Source of the DNA: Aestuariibaculum marinum | GTDB taxonomy: Bacteria; Bacteroidota; Bacteroidia; Flavobacteriales; Flavobacteriaceae | Length of the DNA: 64,000 nt | NCBI RefSeq assembly: GCF_014596975.1 | Contig: NZ_JACVXD010000004.1 | Span: forward strand, 186,001 to 250,000 | Direction: 5' to 3' | In this document: one piece after another, positions 44,285 through 53,148 of the stretch | How positions within the stretch are numbered: the first letter of the stretch is position 1 | How the letters are laid out: each line of letters opens with the position of its first letter | Notes under the pieces: generated by a model | What the model was told of the DNA's origin: nothing | Database searches by the model: none | Seen by the model: only the letters and a program-made list of their open reading frames with translations | Position numbers and translations under genes: made by a program

Positions 44285-44457
44285 GTTTTAATTTTATAAA
44301 AGTTTTCAAAAATAATAAGTAATGCGTTAATCGACCGAAGAAACCAGGCAGACGAAGGTTAAATATTTCATAAAATAAGGAGCTTAGACTAAGAGTTGTA
44401 GGTGTTTTACTCGGTGAACACAAAATTTATAAGACGGTAACCGAGAAGAAGTTGTTT

Positions 44458-45525
44458 TTATTTTAAAAACACAGATTCTAAGGCGTTACCAAATTCCACC
44501 ATGCTTACGCCACTAAGATTAGTTAAAACACAAATAACGATGCCTTCTTCGGGGTAAACGCATAAAATACTAGAAGATCCCATGCCACCACCCGTGTGAT
44601 AGTATTTAGGGGTTTGGTTTACTGAGGTTCTAATGGAAAGACCAATACCGTAGCCTGTTTTGTAACCATTATCTAAACGTTGTGAAGTGGTAAGTTTAGA
44701 CAGAACGTTTTTCGAAATAATTTGAGGTGTAATGAGTTCATTTCCAAATTTAATAAGGTCTTCTGATGTTGAAAGGAATCCTCCTGCGGCTACTTTGTAC
44801 TCGTTAGCAATCGGTTTAGAAATAACAGGCTTTCTAAGTAAGTTTAGTTTGTGAAATTCTGTAATATTTTGTGTCGGAGCATCAGAATGCTCCATGTGAG
44901 TAGAATCCATTTTTAATGGTTTAAAAATGGATTCGTTTACAAATGTGCTAAATGGAATTTTTGCAGCTGTTTCCATAATCGAACTTAGTAGTACAAAACC
45001 CAGACTACTGTAACGGTATTTTGTTCCGGGTTTCCAAAGTAAAGGGTCATATTTAAAAAGATTAAGCCCTTCAGTAATGCTCATTTTTTTATTTAAAGCA
45101 TATTCTTTATTGTTTTTATAATGCCGAATTCCAGCAATATTACCACCAAGTTGCTTTACGGTAAAATCATAGCGCTTTCTTGGGTACTCGGGGAGATAAT
45201 AATAGACGCTTTTGTTAAGGTCAATTATGCCATCATCAACTAGTTTACCTAAAGCTACAGCTGTTATACATTTTGAAATACTCGCAATTCTAAAAATTGT
45301 TTTATCAGTTTCAACGGGTGTTTTGGTTTTTAAATGTGTATACCCAAAACCTTCGGACCAAATTAGTCTGCCGTGCTGCGAGACTGAAATTGCCATGCCC
45401 GGAATATGTTCTTTTTTTAGAAATGTTCTGGCAATAGATTCCGCCCTTTGAATCTTTGACACTTGAGATTGGCCGAAAGTCAAGACTACTGAAAAAAGAA
45501 ATAAAGGGGCAAACAGGTGTTTCAT
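44458..45525 (-). CDS. S12-family serine hydrolase (beta-lactamase class C fold)
   Basis: 355 residues with signal peptide (MKHLFAPLFLFSVVLTFG). The catalytic SxxK is SISK in RIASISKCITAVALG; the Tyr motif is YSSLGFVLL, and HTGG in YYHTGGGMGSSS is the third motif. Family members are peptidases, esterases or cell-wall amidases. It sits 6 bp downstream of the NamZ-like gene. In Bacillus, namZ neighbours amiE, an S12-type N-acetylmuramyl-L-alanine amidase, so a cell-wall amidase role is a reasonable guess but unproven. Confidence 0.85.
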   Translation of the reverse strand: MKHLFAPLFLFSVVLTFGQSQVSKIQRAESIARTFLKKEHIPGMAISVSQHGRLIWSEGFGYTHLKTKTPVETDKTIFRIASISKCITAVALGKLVDDGIIDLNKSVYYYLPEYPRKRYDFTVKQLGGNIAGIRHYKNNKEYALNKKMSITEGLNLFKYDPLLWKPGTKYRYSSLGFVLLSSIMETAAKIPFSTFVNESIFKPLKMDSTHMEHSDAPTQNITEFHKLNLLRKPVISKPIANEYKVAAGGFLSTSEDLIKFGNELITPQIISKNVLSKLTTSQRLDNGYKTGYGIGLSIRTSVNQTPKYYHTGGGMGSSSILCVYPEEGIVICVLTNLSGVSMVEFGNALESVFLK

Positions 45526-45531
45526 GAGGTG

Positions 45532-46785
45532 TTAGTTATACAGTAGGTATTTGCGTCGTATGTGTTTGAAACTATTCAAATCATCAGTCCAGCTAGCTCT
45601 AATGGCATCAGCAGATAGACCAGATTCAATTTGCTCTTGTAGTTTCTTTGTTCCTGCTAATTTAATAAAGAAGTTGTTGAAAAATGCCGATTTATCTTTC
45701 GTGTTATTATAAGCATCAATTAGCCATTGCAGATTTAAATGGTTTAGAGGTTTAGTCTGAGTAAGATTTATTCCATAACACAACTTGTTTTCATGCTTTG
45801 GATATTTCGCTCCAGTATTTGATCTTGGCGTGTAGCTGAATGTAAACACTTTCGGATTTAAAAACGGGCTACCAAAAATTTGAAATTGGTTATCAGTTCC
45901 GCGTCCTGCATTCACGTTTGTACCTTCAAAAAAGCAAAGGCTAGGGTATAAGTTAATAGCAGTGTCGTTTGGTAAATTCGGACTTGGTTTAATGGGTAAG
46001 CTATACGATGATTGGTGTGTGTAATTTTTAATTGGTATAACATTTAATTCGCATTGAATCCCATTGTTTAGCCACTTTTCGCCATTTATCATTTTAGCAT
46101 ATTCACCAATGGTCATCCCGTGAACCACAGGGATAGGGTGCATGCCCACAAAGCTTTTGTTGTTAATGTCCAAGGTGGGACCATCAACATAATGTCCGTT
46201 CGGGTTTGGGCGGTCTAAAATAAGAACAGGAATGCCTTGTTCGGCGCAAGCCTCCATAACGTAATGTAAGGTTGAAATATAGGTGTAAAAACGAGCACCT
46301 ACATCCTGTATATCGAAAATGACTAAGTCTAAATTGTCAAGTTGTTCTGGTTTCGGTTTTTTGTTGTCTCCATAAAGGGAAATAATTGGAATACCGGTTT
46401 TTTTATCGATGCCATCTTTAACATGTTCGCCGGCATCTGCTTTACCTCTAAAACCGTGTTCGGGAGCAAAAACCGTTTTAATATCTATTTTTAAAGTAGC
46501 TAAAGAATCTACTAAGTGCGTATATGTATTATCGGTTTTAAAAATAACTGACGTTTGGTTGGCTACAATACCGATATGTTTTCCCTGTAAAAGAGGTAAG
46601 TAATTTTCGGTTTGGTTGGCACCAACAATTATACTGTTGTCATTCTGAGTTTCTTTCAGAATCTGTTGTTTTTCTGTTTGTTCTGCAACTGAATTTTGAG
46701 GCTTTTTATCTCCTTTTTTATTCGCACAGGAAATCATGACTAAAACAAATAATAAAACTGTATTTTTGAAAACATTAAATCGCAT
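45532..46785 (-). CDS. DUF1343 / GH171 exo-beta-N-acetylmuramidase (NamZ-like) lipoprotein
   Basis: 417 residues. The N-terminus is a lipoprotein signal (LVMISCAN, acylated Cys20). The DUF1343 core is present: GKHIGIVANQTSV, FAPEHGFRG, DLVIFDIQDVGARFYTYIST, LDRPNPNG. NamZ releases terminal MurNAc from peptidoglycan fragments (GH171), and is used in cell-wall recycling. Located with an S12 hydrolase as a pair on the reverse strand. The 9-bp gap to the divergent permease start (46795) leaves little room for separate promoters. The NamZ activity is by family. Confidence 0.9.
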   Translation of the reverse strand: MRFNVFKNTVLLFVLVMISCANKKGDKKPQNSVAEQTEKQQILKETQNDNSIIVGANQTENYLPLLQGKHIGIVANQTSVIFKTDNTYTHLVDSLATLKIDIKTVFAPEHGFRGKADAGEHVKDGIDKKTGIPIISLYGDNKKPKPEQLDNLDLVIFDIQDVGARFYTYISTLHYVMEACAEQGIPVLILDRPNPNGHYVDGPTLDINNKSFVGMHPIPVVHGMTIGEYAKMINGEKWLNNGIQCELNVIPIKNYTHQSSYSLPIKPSPNLPNDTAINLYPSLCFFEGTNVNAGRGTDNQFQIFGSPFLNPKVFTFSYTPRSNTGAKYPKHENKLCYGINLTQTKPLNHLNLQWLIDAYNNTKDKSAFFNNFFIKLAGTKKLQEQIESGLSADAIRASWTDDLNSFKHIRRKYLLYN

Positions 46786-46794
46786 ATAAGAATT

Positions 46795-48030
46795 TTGAAT
46801 TACGAGTATTTTTTAGCTAAACGCATTATTGGTAGTAAAGCTTATAAAAGTAGTGTATCGGCACCAATAATAAAAATTGGTATTGCAGCAATTACCATTG
46901 GTATTGTGGTGATGATGATTGCCATTGCAACCGGTATTGGGCTTCAGCAAAAAATACGAGATAAGGTAGTGGCTTTTAACGGGCATGTAACCATTACTAA
47001 TTACGATAGCAATAATTCGCAGGAAAGCCTTTTTCCTATTTCTAAAAATCAGGAATTTTATCCAGAGTTTACCTCTGTTGAGGGCGTGAAACACGTACAA
47101 GCTGTAGCGGTAAAATTTGGAGTGATTCGCACTGAAACCGATTTTGAAGGCGCTTACCTAAAAGGTGTTGGTGCCGATTACGATTGGAGTTATTTCAAGG
47201 AGTTTTTAATTGAAGGCCAATTACCGGATTTTACTCAAAAACGGAATGAAGATGTTTTAATCTCTGAGTATTTAGCTAACCGATTAAAATTTAAGTTGGG
47301 TGATAAATTTCAGATGGTATTCCCGAAGGATGACCCAGAGAAACTTCCAAATATTATTACATATCATATCGTAGGGATTTACAATTCAGGTTTTCAGGAT
47401 TTAGATGCGCAGTATGTAATCGGAGATATTCGTCATATGCAGCGCATTAATAAATGGGATGACGACCAGATTGGAAACTTCGAAGTGTTTATTGATGATT
47501 ATAATCAAATTCAAGAAAAAGGCATTGAAATCTATCAGAATACACCGTCCACTTTAAATAGCCAAACTATAACCACAAAATACGCTTCAATTTTTGAATG
47601 GATAGGGATCTTCGATACTAATATTTATGGTATAATAGGCATCATGATATTGGTTGCAGGAATAAATATGATAACGGCTTTACTGGTTTTAATTCTTGAA
47701 CGCACACAAATGATTGGTATTCTAAAAGCCTTAGGAAGTAACAATTGGAGTATTAGAAAACTGTTTTTATACAACGCCAGTTACCTGATTATTTTAGGCC
47801 TATTCTGGGGGAATCTTATAGGTCTTGGGTTGCTTTTTGCTCAAAAATATCTAAAGTTGTTTCCTCTAGATCCAAGTGTGTATTATGTTACTGAAGCCCC
47901 TGTTTATATTAATTTCGGGTATATAGTTGCTCTAAATATTGGAACGCTTCTTCTGTGTTTATTTATGCTTTTAGTGCCGTCTTATATCATAACAAAAATA
48001 TCTCCGGTAAAGGCGATTCGATTCGAATAA
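46795..48030 (+). CDS. FtsX/LolE-type ABC transporter permease
   Basis: 411 residues, starting with TTG at 46795 (TTGAATTACGAG; no ATG nearby). One membrane segment near 25-45, a long periplasmic MacB_PCD-type domain and three membrane segments in the FtsX domain (about 275-400: NMITALLVLILERTQMIGIL, IILGLFWGNLIGLGLLFA, ALNIGTLLLCLFMLL). This is the LolC/E-MacB permease layout, so it may extract or transport lipoproteins. No ATPase gene is adjacent; FtsE/LolD-like ATPase at 33560 is far away. The gene ends 5 bp before a dispersed repeat element. Confidence 0.84.
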   Translation: MNYEYFLAKRIIGSKAYKSSVSAPIIKIGIAAITIGIVVMMIAIATGIGLQQKIRDKVVAFNGHVTITNYDSNNSQESLFPISKNQEFYPEFTSVEGVKHVQAVAVKFGVIRTETDFEGAYLKGVGADYDWSYFKEFLIEGQLPDFTQKRNEDVLISEYLANRLKFKLGDKFQMVFPKDDPEKLPNIITYHIVGIYNSGFQDLDAQYVIGDIRHMQRINKWDDDQIGNFEVFIDDYNQIQEKGIEIYQNTPSTLNSQTITTKYASIFEWIGIFDTNIYGIIGIMILVAGINMITALLVLILERTQMIGILKALGSNNWSIRKLFLYNASYLIILGLFWGNLIGLGLLFAQKYLKLFPLDPSVYYVTEAPVYINFGYIVALNIGTLLLCLFMLLVPSYIITKISPVKAIRFE

Positions 48031-48034
48031 TCTG

Positions 48035-48112
48035 GGCGTTACCCTTCGGGTCGGGCTTTCGGCAGTCGCTCTCTGTGAGTAGCTCCAACAAAACCTTAAT
48101 CCCTAACGCGAA
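48035..48112. repeat. Dispersed ~78-bp intergenic element, copy 2
   Basis: Same element as at 14765-14843 with the same orientation: it begins GGCGTTACCC, includes CTTTCGGCAGTCGCTCTC, then AGCTCCAACAA, and ends CCTAACGCGAA. The middle (CTGTGAGT versus TTTCAAGG) differs. It lies between convergent genes, 5 bp after the permease stop. Confidence 0.8.
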
Positions 48113-48158
48113 TCTATATTGCAGAACGTTTTATTGAAAATATAATGCTTTAACTTTA

Positions 48159-48557
48159 CTATTCCTTACTTTCAATATCACTAATATGATGTTCTAAAGC
48201 TTTTACCGAAATCTGAATTTCCATAATTAATAAAGAAAGCGATATAATAAGAAGTATTAAAGCAATGCCAAATACCCAAACGGCAAGCGTGTGTTGCTGT
48301 ATATAAATTAGAAACATGGTAAGCACACAAAGTAATAAGCTGCTAATGCCAAATATTTGCATCGATCGGGTAAGGTAAAGTCGGGTTTTAATATTTTTAA
48401 TTTGGGCGTATAGTACTCGGTCTTTATTTTTTTGATATTTACTGTGCAAATCTCGAATTGTAGCAGCATAAGCTAAAAATCGGTTGGTGTAAGCTAACAT
48501 GATTAAAGAGATTGCCGAAAACAAAACGGCAGGTGTGGTAAGTGTTAATTCTTCCAT
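48159..48557 (-). CDS. DUF2721-like membrane protein
   Basis: About 132 residues from the ATG at 48557 (MEELTLTTPAVLFSAISLIM). The DUF2721 pattern is visible: an N-terminal TM, a cytoplasmic helix (NRFLAYAATIRDLHSKYQ) and two TMs, then a charged tail. The frame is open 10 codons upstream to 48587. Function unknown. It converges with the permease, with a repeat element in between. Confidence 0.75.
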   Translation of the reverse strand: MEELTLTTPAVLFSAISLIMLAYTNRFLAYAATIRDLHSKYQKNKDRVLYAQIKNIKTRLYLTRSMQIFGISSLLLCVLTMFLIYIQQHTLAVWVFGIALILLIISLSLLIMEIQISVKALEHHISDIESKE

Positions 48558-48640
48558 AGTGTTGTAATCTTTACTCAAATTTACCAACTTTAATTGGTAT
48601 ACTAGTTATAAATTTCGTCAAAAAAGTTTTACATTAGTGC

Positions 48641-49918
48641 ATGCGAGAAGACTTTTTACATTATTTGTGGAAACATAAAAAGTTTCGGTTAAATATGTTG
48701 GAAACTGTTCAAGGGGAACCGATTGTTATTTCCGCTGTTGGTCAACATAATTTAAATGCAGGTCCTGATTTTTTCAATGCGCAGATAAGCATAGGAAATC
48801 AGCTTTGGGCGGGAAATGTAGAAATTCATGTCAAGTCTTCCGATTGGTATTTACATAATCATGAACAAGACACTGCGTACGATAATGTGATTCTTCATGT
48901 GGTTTGGGAGCACGATACAGAAATATTCAGAAAGGATAATTCCAAAATTCCAACCTTAGTTTTAAAAGGCATTGTTTCTCAGGAGACTTTGGCTGGCTAC
49001 AATAATTTATTTTTGAAAACCGGTAAGTGGATTAACTGCGAAAATGATTTTGCCTCGGTAAACGATTTTGATTTACAACATTGGTTAGAGCGTTTGTATA
49101 TTGAACGTTTAGGACGTAAATCTAAAGGTATTCAAGAGGTGTTGAGAGAAACCAAAAACGATTGGGAGGCTGTTTTGTTTATTATGTTGGCTAAAAATTT
49201 CGGACTCAAGGTAAATGGAGCCGCATTTTTAAGTATGGCACAATCTATAGATTATTCGGTAGTCAGAAAATCACAAAGCAATCAAGCTACTCTTGAAGCA
49301 TTGTTTTTTGGTCAGACCGGGCTTCTTGAGAGTGATATACAAAACCCATATTATCAGAATTTGGTTGGTGAATATCGCTTTTTAAAGCAAAAGTTTGGGT
49401 TAAGGAATCAATCGGTATTGCCGGTGCAATATTTTAGATTGCGTCCGCCAAACTTTCCAACGATTCGGTTGTCGCAATTGGCGAGTTTATATGCGATTCA
49501 TAAAAATCTGTTTTCTATAATATTAGAGATTAATACTTTAGAAGGGTTTTATAAGCTGTTTAAAGTCTCTACATCAGAGTTTTGGAAAACGCATTATACT
49601 TTTGAGAAGGAATCGAAACCTTCAGCAAAAATGTTGACAAAATCATTTATCGATTTGTTGCTTATTAACACCGTTTTACCATTAAAATTCTGTTTTGCCA
49701 GAACACAGGGAAAGCACGTTGGTGAAGATGTTTTGCAAATCGCTACTGAGATGAAGTCGGAGAAAAACAGCATTGTCGAGGCATTTAATAAATTAAAACA
49801 CGTTTCTAAATCGGCATATCACTCTCAGGCACTCATTCAACTAAAAACCGAGTATTGCGATAAAAATAAATGTTTACAATGCAGTATAGGGAATAAACTT
49901 ATTGTAAAAAATACATAG
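48641..49918 (+). CDS. DUF2851 family protein
   Basis: 425 residues, starting MREDFLHYLWKHKKFRLN. DUF2851 proteins are widely conserved in Bacteroidota; the N-terminal HYLWKHKKF and the GPDFFNAQISIGNQLWAGNVEIHV segment fit the family. The C-terminus has a Cys-rich end (EYCDKNKCLQCSIGN). No signal peptide. Function unknown, probably cytoplasmic nuclease-like by remote similarity only. It diverges from the DUF2721 gene with 83 bp between the starts. Confidence 0.82.
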   Translation: MREDFLHYLWKHKKFRLNMLETVQGEPIVISAVGQHNLNAGPDFFNAQISIGNQLWAGNVEIHVKSSDWYLHNHEQDTAYDNVILHVVWEHDTEIFRKDNSKIPTLVLKGIVSQETLAGYNNLFLKTGKWINCENDFASVNDFDLQHWLERLYIERLGRKSKGIQEVLRETKNDWEAVLFIMLAKNFGLKVNGAAFLSMAQSIDYSVVRKSQSNQATLEALFFGQTGLLESDIQNPYYQNLVGEYRFLKQKFGLRNQSVLPVQYFRLRPPNFPTIRLSQLASLYAIHKNLFSIILEINTLEGFYKLFKVSTSEFWKTHYTFEKESKPSAKMLTKSFIDLLLINTVLPLKFCFARTQGKHVGEDVLQIATEMKSEKNSIVEAFNKLKHVSKSAYHSQALIQLKTEYCDKNKCLQCSIGNKLIVKNT

Positions 49919-50033
49919 AAAGTAAGGGGTAAGGACTTATGAAACGTATTTATGCAACAGTCGTATTTGTTTGACTTTATTTAATTTGAGTAATTGTCAA
50001 ACTTTATAGTTAAATTGCGACAGGTATTAAAGA

Positions 50034-50276
50034 TTGAAAAAAGAAATTATGAATGTAGTTTATAAGCCACTATTGTTTTTTCAAAAGCATGGATATTACG
50101 TTTGTCAGCGTATTGCCGACCGTTTTGGTATACGAGCCAAGGTGGTTAGAATATCTTTTATGTATTTAACGTTTGTGACTTTAGGTTTTGGTTTTGCTCT
50201 GTATTTATTTTTGGCGTTTTGGATTCATATAAAAGATTTGTTGTATACCAAACGCTCTTCAGTTTTCGATTTATAA
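50034..50276 (+). CDS. PspC-domain protein
   Basis: 80 residues if the start is TTG at 50034; an in-frame ATG at 50049 gives 75. PspC motifs are visible: VCQRIADRFGIRAKVVRISFMYLTFVTLGFGFALYLFLAF, i.e. an amphipathic region then one or two hydrophobic segments. Family members respond to envelope stress. It is not next to other psp genes. Function is inferred from the family. Confidence 0.72.
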   Translation: MKKEIMNVVYKPLLFFQKHGYYVCQRIADRFGIRAKVVRISFMYLTFVTLGFGFALYLFLAFWIHIKDLLYTKRSSVFDL

Positions 50277-50350
50277 GTCTCTATTTTAAAAATTATATTT
50301 AATATTACCATATGAGTTACATCTGTCTTAAAACCCTAAATAGCTAACAG

Positions 50351-51373
50351 ATGAATCCACTATTAAAATTTTTTAAAACTAAAATCTATACCGCTATATT
50401 TCTTTTGGCGGCTATGATTTCATTGGGGGTATTGGGTTATAAGCTAATAGCAAATTACTCCTGGGTTGATGCTGTTTATATGACCGTTATTACTATGACT
50501 ACCGTGGGGTTTGGTGAGGTCGTGCCTTTAAATCAGGAATCTAAAATTTTTACTGTATTTTTAATTCTAGCCAGTGTGGTAATTATGGGTTACGCATTAT
50601 CTATTATTACAGAATACATTTTGAGTAAAAATAATGTTGAAGAATTAAAACAAAAAAAGATGCAGAAAAACATTGATAGCTTTAAAAATCATGTGGTGAT
50701 ATGTGGCTATGGCAGAAATGGTAAGCAGGCTGCAAGAAAGTTACTGGCACATAAAAAGCAGTTTGTTGTTATTGAAAAGAACAAGGAGATGGAAGAGCGC
50801 CTGCAGCAAGATGAAGTGCCTTATGTTATTGGTAACGCTAATGATGATGCTATTTTAATTCAGGCGGGAATAGATCGCGCTTCAAGTTTTATATCGGCTT
50901 TACCAAACGATGCCGATAATTTGTTTGTAGTACTTTCAACAAGGCAAATAAATAATTCTATAAATATTATAAGTCGCGCTTCACACGAATCGTCATATAC
51001 GAAGTTAAAGTTTGCAGGTGCTAATAACGTAATCCTTCCAGATAAAATTGGCGGAGATCATATGGCATCATTAGTGGTAGTTCCAGGATTAATGGAATTT
51101 ATTGATAACCTGTCTATTGTAGGGAAATCAAATATCAATATTGAAGAGGTAGCTGTTGAAAAATTATATAGAGACAATCCCTCTGTAAAAACCATTCGTG
51201 ATTTAGACTTACGCCGCAAAACAGGTTGTACTATCATTGGGTACAAAGACGAAAATGGAGAGTATGTGGTAAATCCGGAAGCAGATCTTGAACTAGCAGC
51301 AAATTCAAAAATTATTGTGTTGGGAAGACCAGAGCAAATAGAAACATTGAACGACGCATACAATATTACCTAG
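50351..51373 (+). CDS. Potassium channel with TrkA-N/RCK domain
   Basis: 340 residues. Two membrane helices enclose the pore loop with the selectivity filter TVGFGE (51-56). A linker leads to an RCK domain: HVVICGYGRNGKQAARKLL (Rossmann, about 113-131), DEVPYVIGNANDD, and a C-terminal TrkA-C-like subdomain (SVKTIRDLDLRRKTGCTIIGYKDENG). It is an RCK-gated K+ channel of the MthK/Kch type that responds to cytoplasmic ligands. Single gene. Length is usual. Confidence 0.9.
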   Translation: MNPLLKFFKTKIYTAIFLLAAMISLGVLGYKLIANYSWVDAVYMTVITMTTVGFGEVVPLNQESKIFTVFLILASVVIMGYALSIITEYILSKNNVEELKQKKMQKNIDSFKNHVVICGYGRNGKQAARKLLAHKKQFVVIEKNKEMEERLQQDEVPYVIGNANDDAILIQAGIDRASSFISALPNDADNLFVVLSTRQINNSINIISRASHESSYTKLKFAGANNVILPDKIGGDHMASLVVVPGLMEFIDNLSIVGKSNINIEEVAVEKLYRDNPSVKTIRDLDLRRKTGCTIIGYKDENGEYVVNPEADLELAANSKIIVLGRPEQIETLNDAYNIT

Positions 51374-51506
51374 CTTAGTACTATTTTACCTAAGATTAGT
51401 ATTTTAACAACAGATGTTTTAGAAATCGATTTTTTTTTAGCATCTTGCCGACTTTTAATAAGAATACTTCAAAAAACTAAAAAAAATTAACTTTAAAATT
51501 TTCTTT

Positions 51507-53129
51507 ATGAAGAGATATCTTCTTTCATTATTTACATTATTACTTCCAATTTTAACATTTGCACAAGAGTCAACTTCCGAAAAATTCGATCGTGTTTTCA
51601 AAGAATATACCGGGTGGTTCGTTGAAGGTATTTTTTATGAAATTCCATTTTCTGACGACTACCGCATTCCTTGGGTGTTAATTGTGTTAATTGGAGGCGC
51701 TTTGTTCTTTACCTTTTATTTCAAGTTTATAAACTTCACAGGTTTCAGAACAGCTTTACTTGTTGTTAAAGGTAAGTATGAAGACATCGAAAAACACGGA
51801 GCAGATACATTATATGGTGATATGACTCACAATGAGGAGCATAACATTATTGAAACATTGAGAGATGACAGTGTTCATGGAGAGGTGTCGCACTTCCAGG
51901 CCTTAACGGCAGCTTTATCTGCAACAGTAGGTTTAGGAAATATAGCAGGGGTTGCCGTAGCCTTATCTATTGGTGGTCCTGGTGCAACTTTCTGGATGAT
52001 AGTAGCAGGTCTATTAGGAATGGCTTCTAAATTCGCTGAATGTACTTTAGGGGTTAAATATAGAGATGTAGGTGAAGATGGAACTGTTTACGGAGGACCA
52101 ATGTATTATTTAACCAAAGGTTTCGCTGAAAAAGGCATGAAACCACTAGGGAAAGTATTAGCCGTAGTTTTTGCTATTTTCGTAGTAGGTGGTTCTTTTG
52201 GTGGAGGAAATATGTTCCAGGCGAATCAGGCAGCGGCCCAGTTTACTAAATTATTCAATTTACAAAGTGATAATGCTGGTATGTACTTCGGATTTATTAT
52301 GGCAGCGTTAGTAGCGGTTGTAATTATTGGAGGTATTAAACGTATTGCTTCGGTAACCGAAAAAGTAGTGCCTTTTATGGCGGGTATTTATGTGTTGGCA
52401 TCATTAATTATTTTAGGAGCGAACTGGCATTTAATCGACGATGCATTCGGATTGATTTACGAAGGAGCATTTTCTGGTTTAGGTATTGCAGGTGGTCTTG
52501 TAGGAGTTATGATTCAGGGGATTAGAAGAGGGGCCTTTTCTAACGAAGCTGGCGTAGGTAGTGCCGCTATTGCGCACTCGGCAGTAAGAACAAAATATCC
52601 AGCAAGTGAAGGTATTGTAGCACTTTTAGAACCGTTTGTAGATACGGTTGTTATTTGTACCATGACGGCTTTAGTAATTGTAATTACAAACTTCGATGGC
52701 GCATTCATGGAATATGGGGTGCCAATTAAAGAAGGTGTAGAGTTAACAGCAACCGCTTTCGATTCTGTTATTCCTCACTTCTCAATTATTTTAACTATTG
52801 CGGTAATCTTATTCGCCTTCTCAACAATGGTTTCTTGGTCTTACTATGGTATGCAAGGTTGGGTGTTTTTATTCGGAAAGGGTAAGAAAACCGATTTAAT
52901 ATATAAAATATTATTCTTATTTTTCGTAATTGTAGGATCATCTATCAGCCTTGGTGCGGTAATTGATTTCTCTGATGCGATGATTTTTGCGATGGTTGTG
53001 CCAAATATTATAGGTGTTGTGGTGCTATCTCCAATTATCAGAAAAGAATTGAAAAAATACATGAGAGCGATTACTGTTAAGGAAGATGCTCTTGAAGAAG
53101 GAGCTGAAGATCTTACCAAGCATATGTAA
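51507..53129 (+). CDS. Alanine/glycine:cation symporter (AGCS family)
   Basis: 540 residues. The AGCS signature ATVGLGNIAGVAVALSIGGPGATFWM is present, as are eleven or so membrane segments and GAFSNEAGVGSAAIAHSA. The first 60 residues form an additional N-terminal segment that looks like a signal peptide (MKRYLLSLFTLLLPILTFAQ) before the first transport helix; this extension is seen in some Bacteroidota AGCS proteins. It imports alanine or glycine with Na+ or H+. Between it and the next gene lies a terminator-like hairpin which is inside the next gene's first codons. Confidence 0.92.
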   Translation: MKRYLLSLFTLLLPILTFAQESTSEKFDRVFKEYTGWFVEGIFYEIPFSDDYRIPWVLIVLIGGALFFTFYFKFINFTGFRTALLVVKGKYEDIEKHGADTLYGDMTHNEEHNIIETLRDDSVHGEVSHFQALTAALSATVGLGNIAGVAVALSIGGPGATFWMIVAGLLGMASKFAECTLGVKYRDVGEDGTVYGGPMYYLTKGFAEKGMKPLGKVLAVVFAIFVVGGSFGGGNMFQANQAAAQFTKLFNLQSDNAGMYFGFIMAALVAVVIIGGIKRIASVTEKVVPFMAGIYVLASLIILGANWHLIDDAFGLIYEGAFSGLGIAGGLVGVMIQGIRRGAFSNEAGVGSAAIAHSAVRTKYPASEGIVALLEPFVDTVVICTMTALVIVITNFDGAFMEYGVPIKEGVELTATAFDSVIPHFSIILTIAVILFAFSTMVSWSYYGMQGWVFLFGKGKKTDLIYKILFLFFVIVGSSISLGAVIDFSDAMIFAMVVPNIIGVVVLSPIIRKELKKYMRAITVKEDALEEGAEDLTKHM

Positions 53130-53148
53130 AACTAAAAACTAACTCAAT

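Noticed and set aside
44285-44457. Possible small gene between the S46 and S12 hydrolases
   Set aside because: A frame of 78 codons overlaps the S46 start on the same strand, but shows no conserved pattern; the gap is probably promoter.
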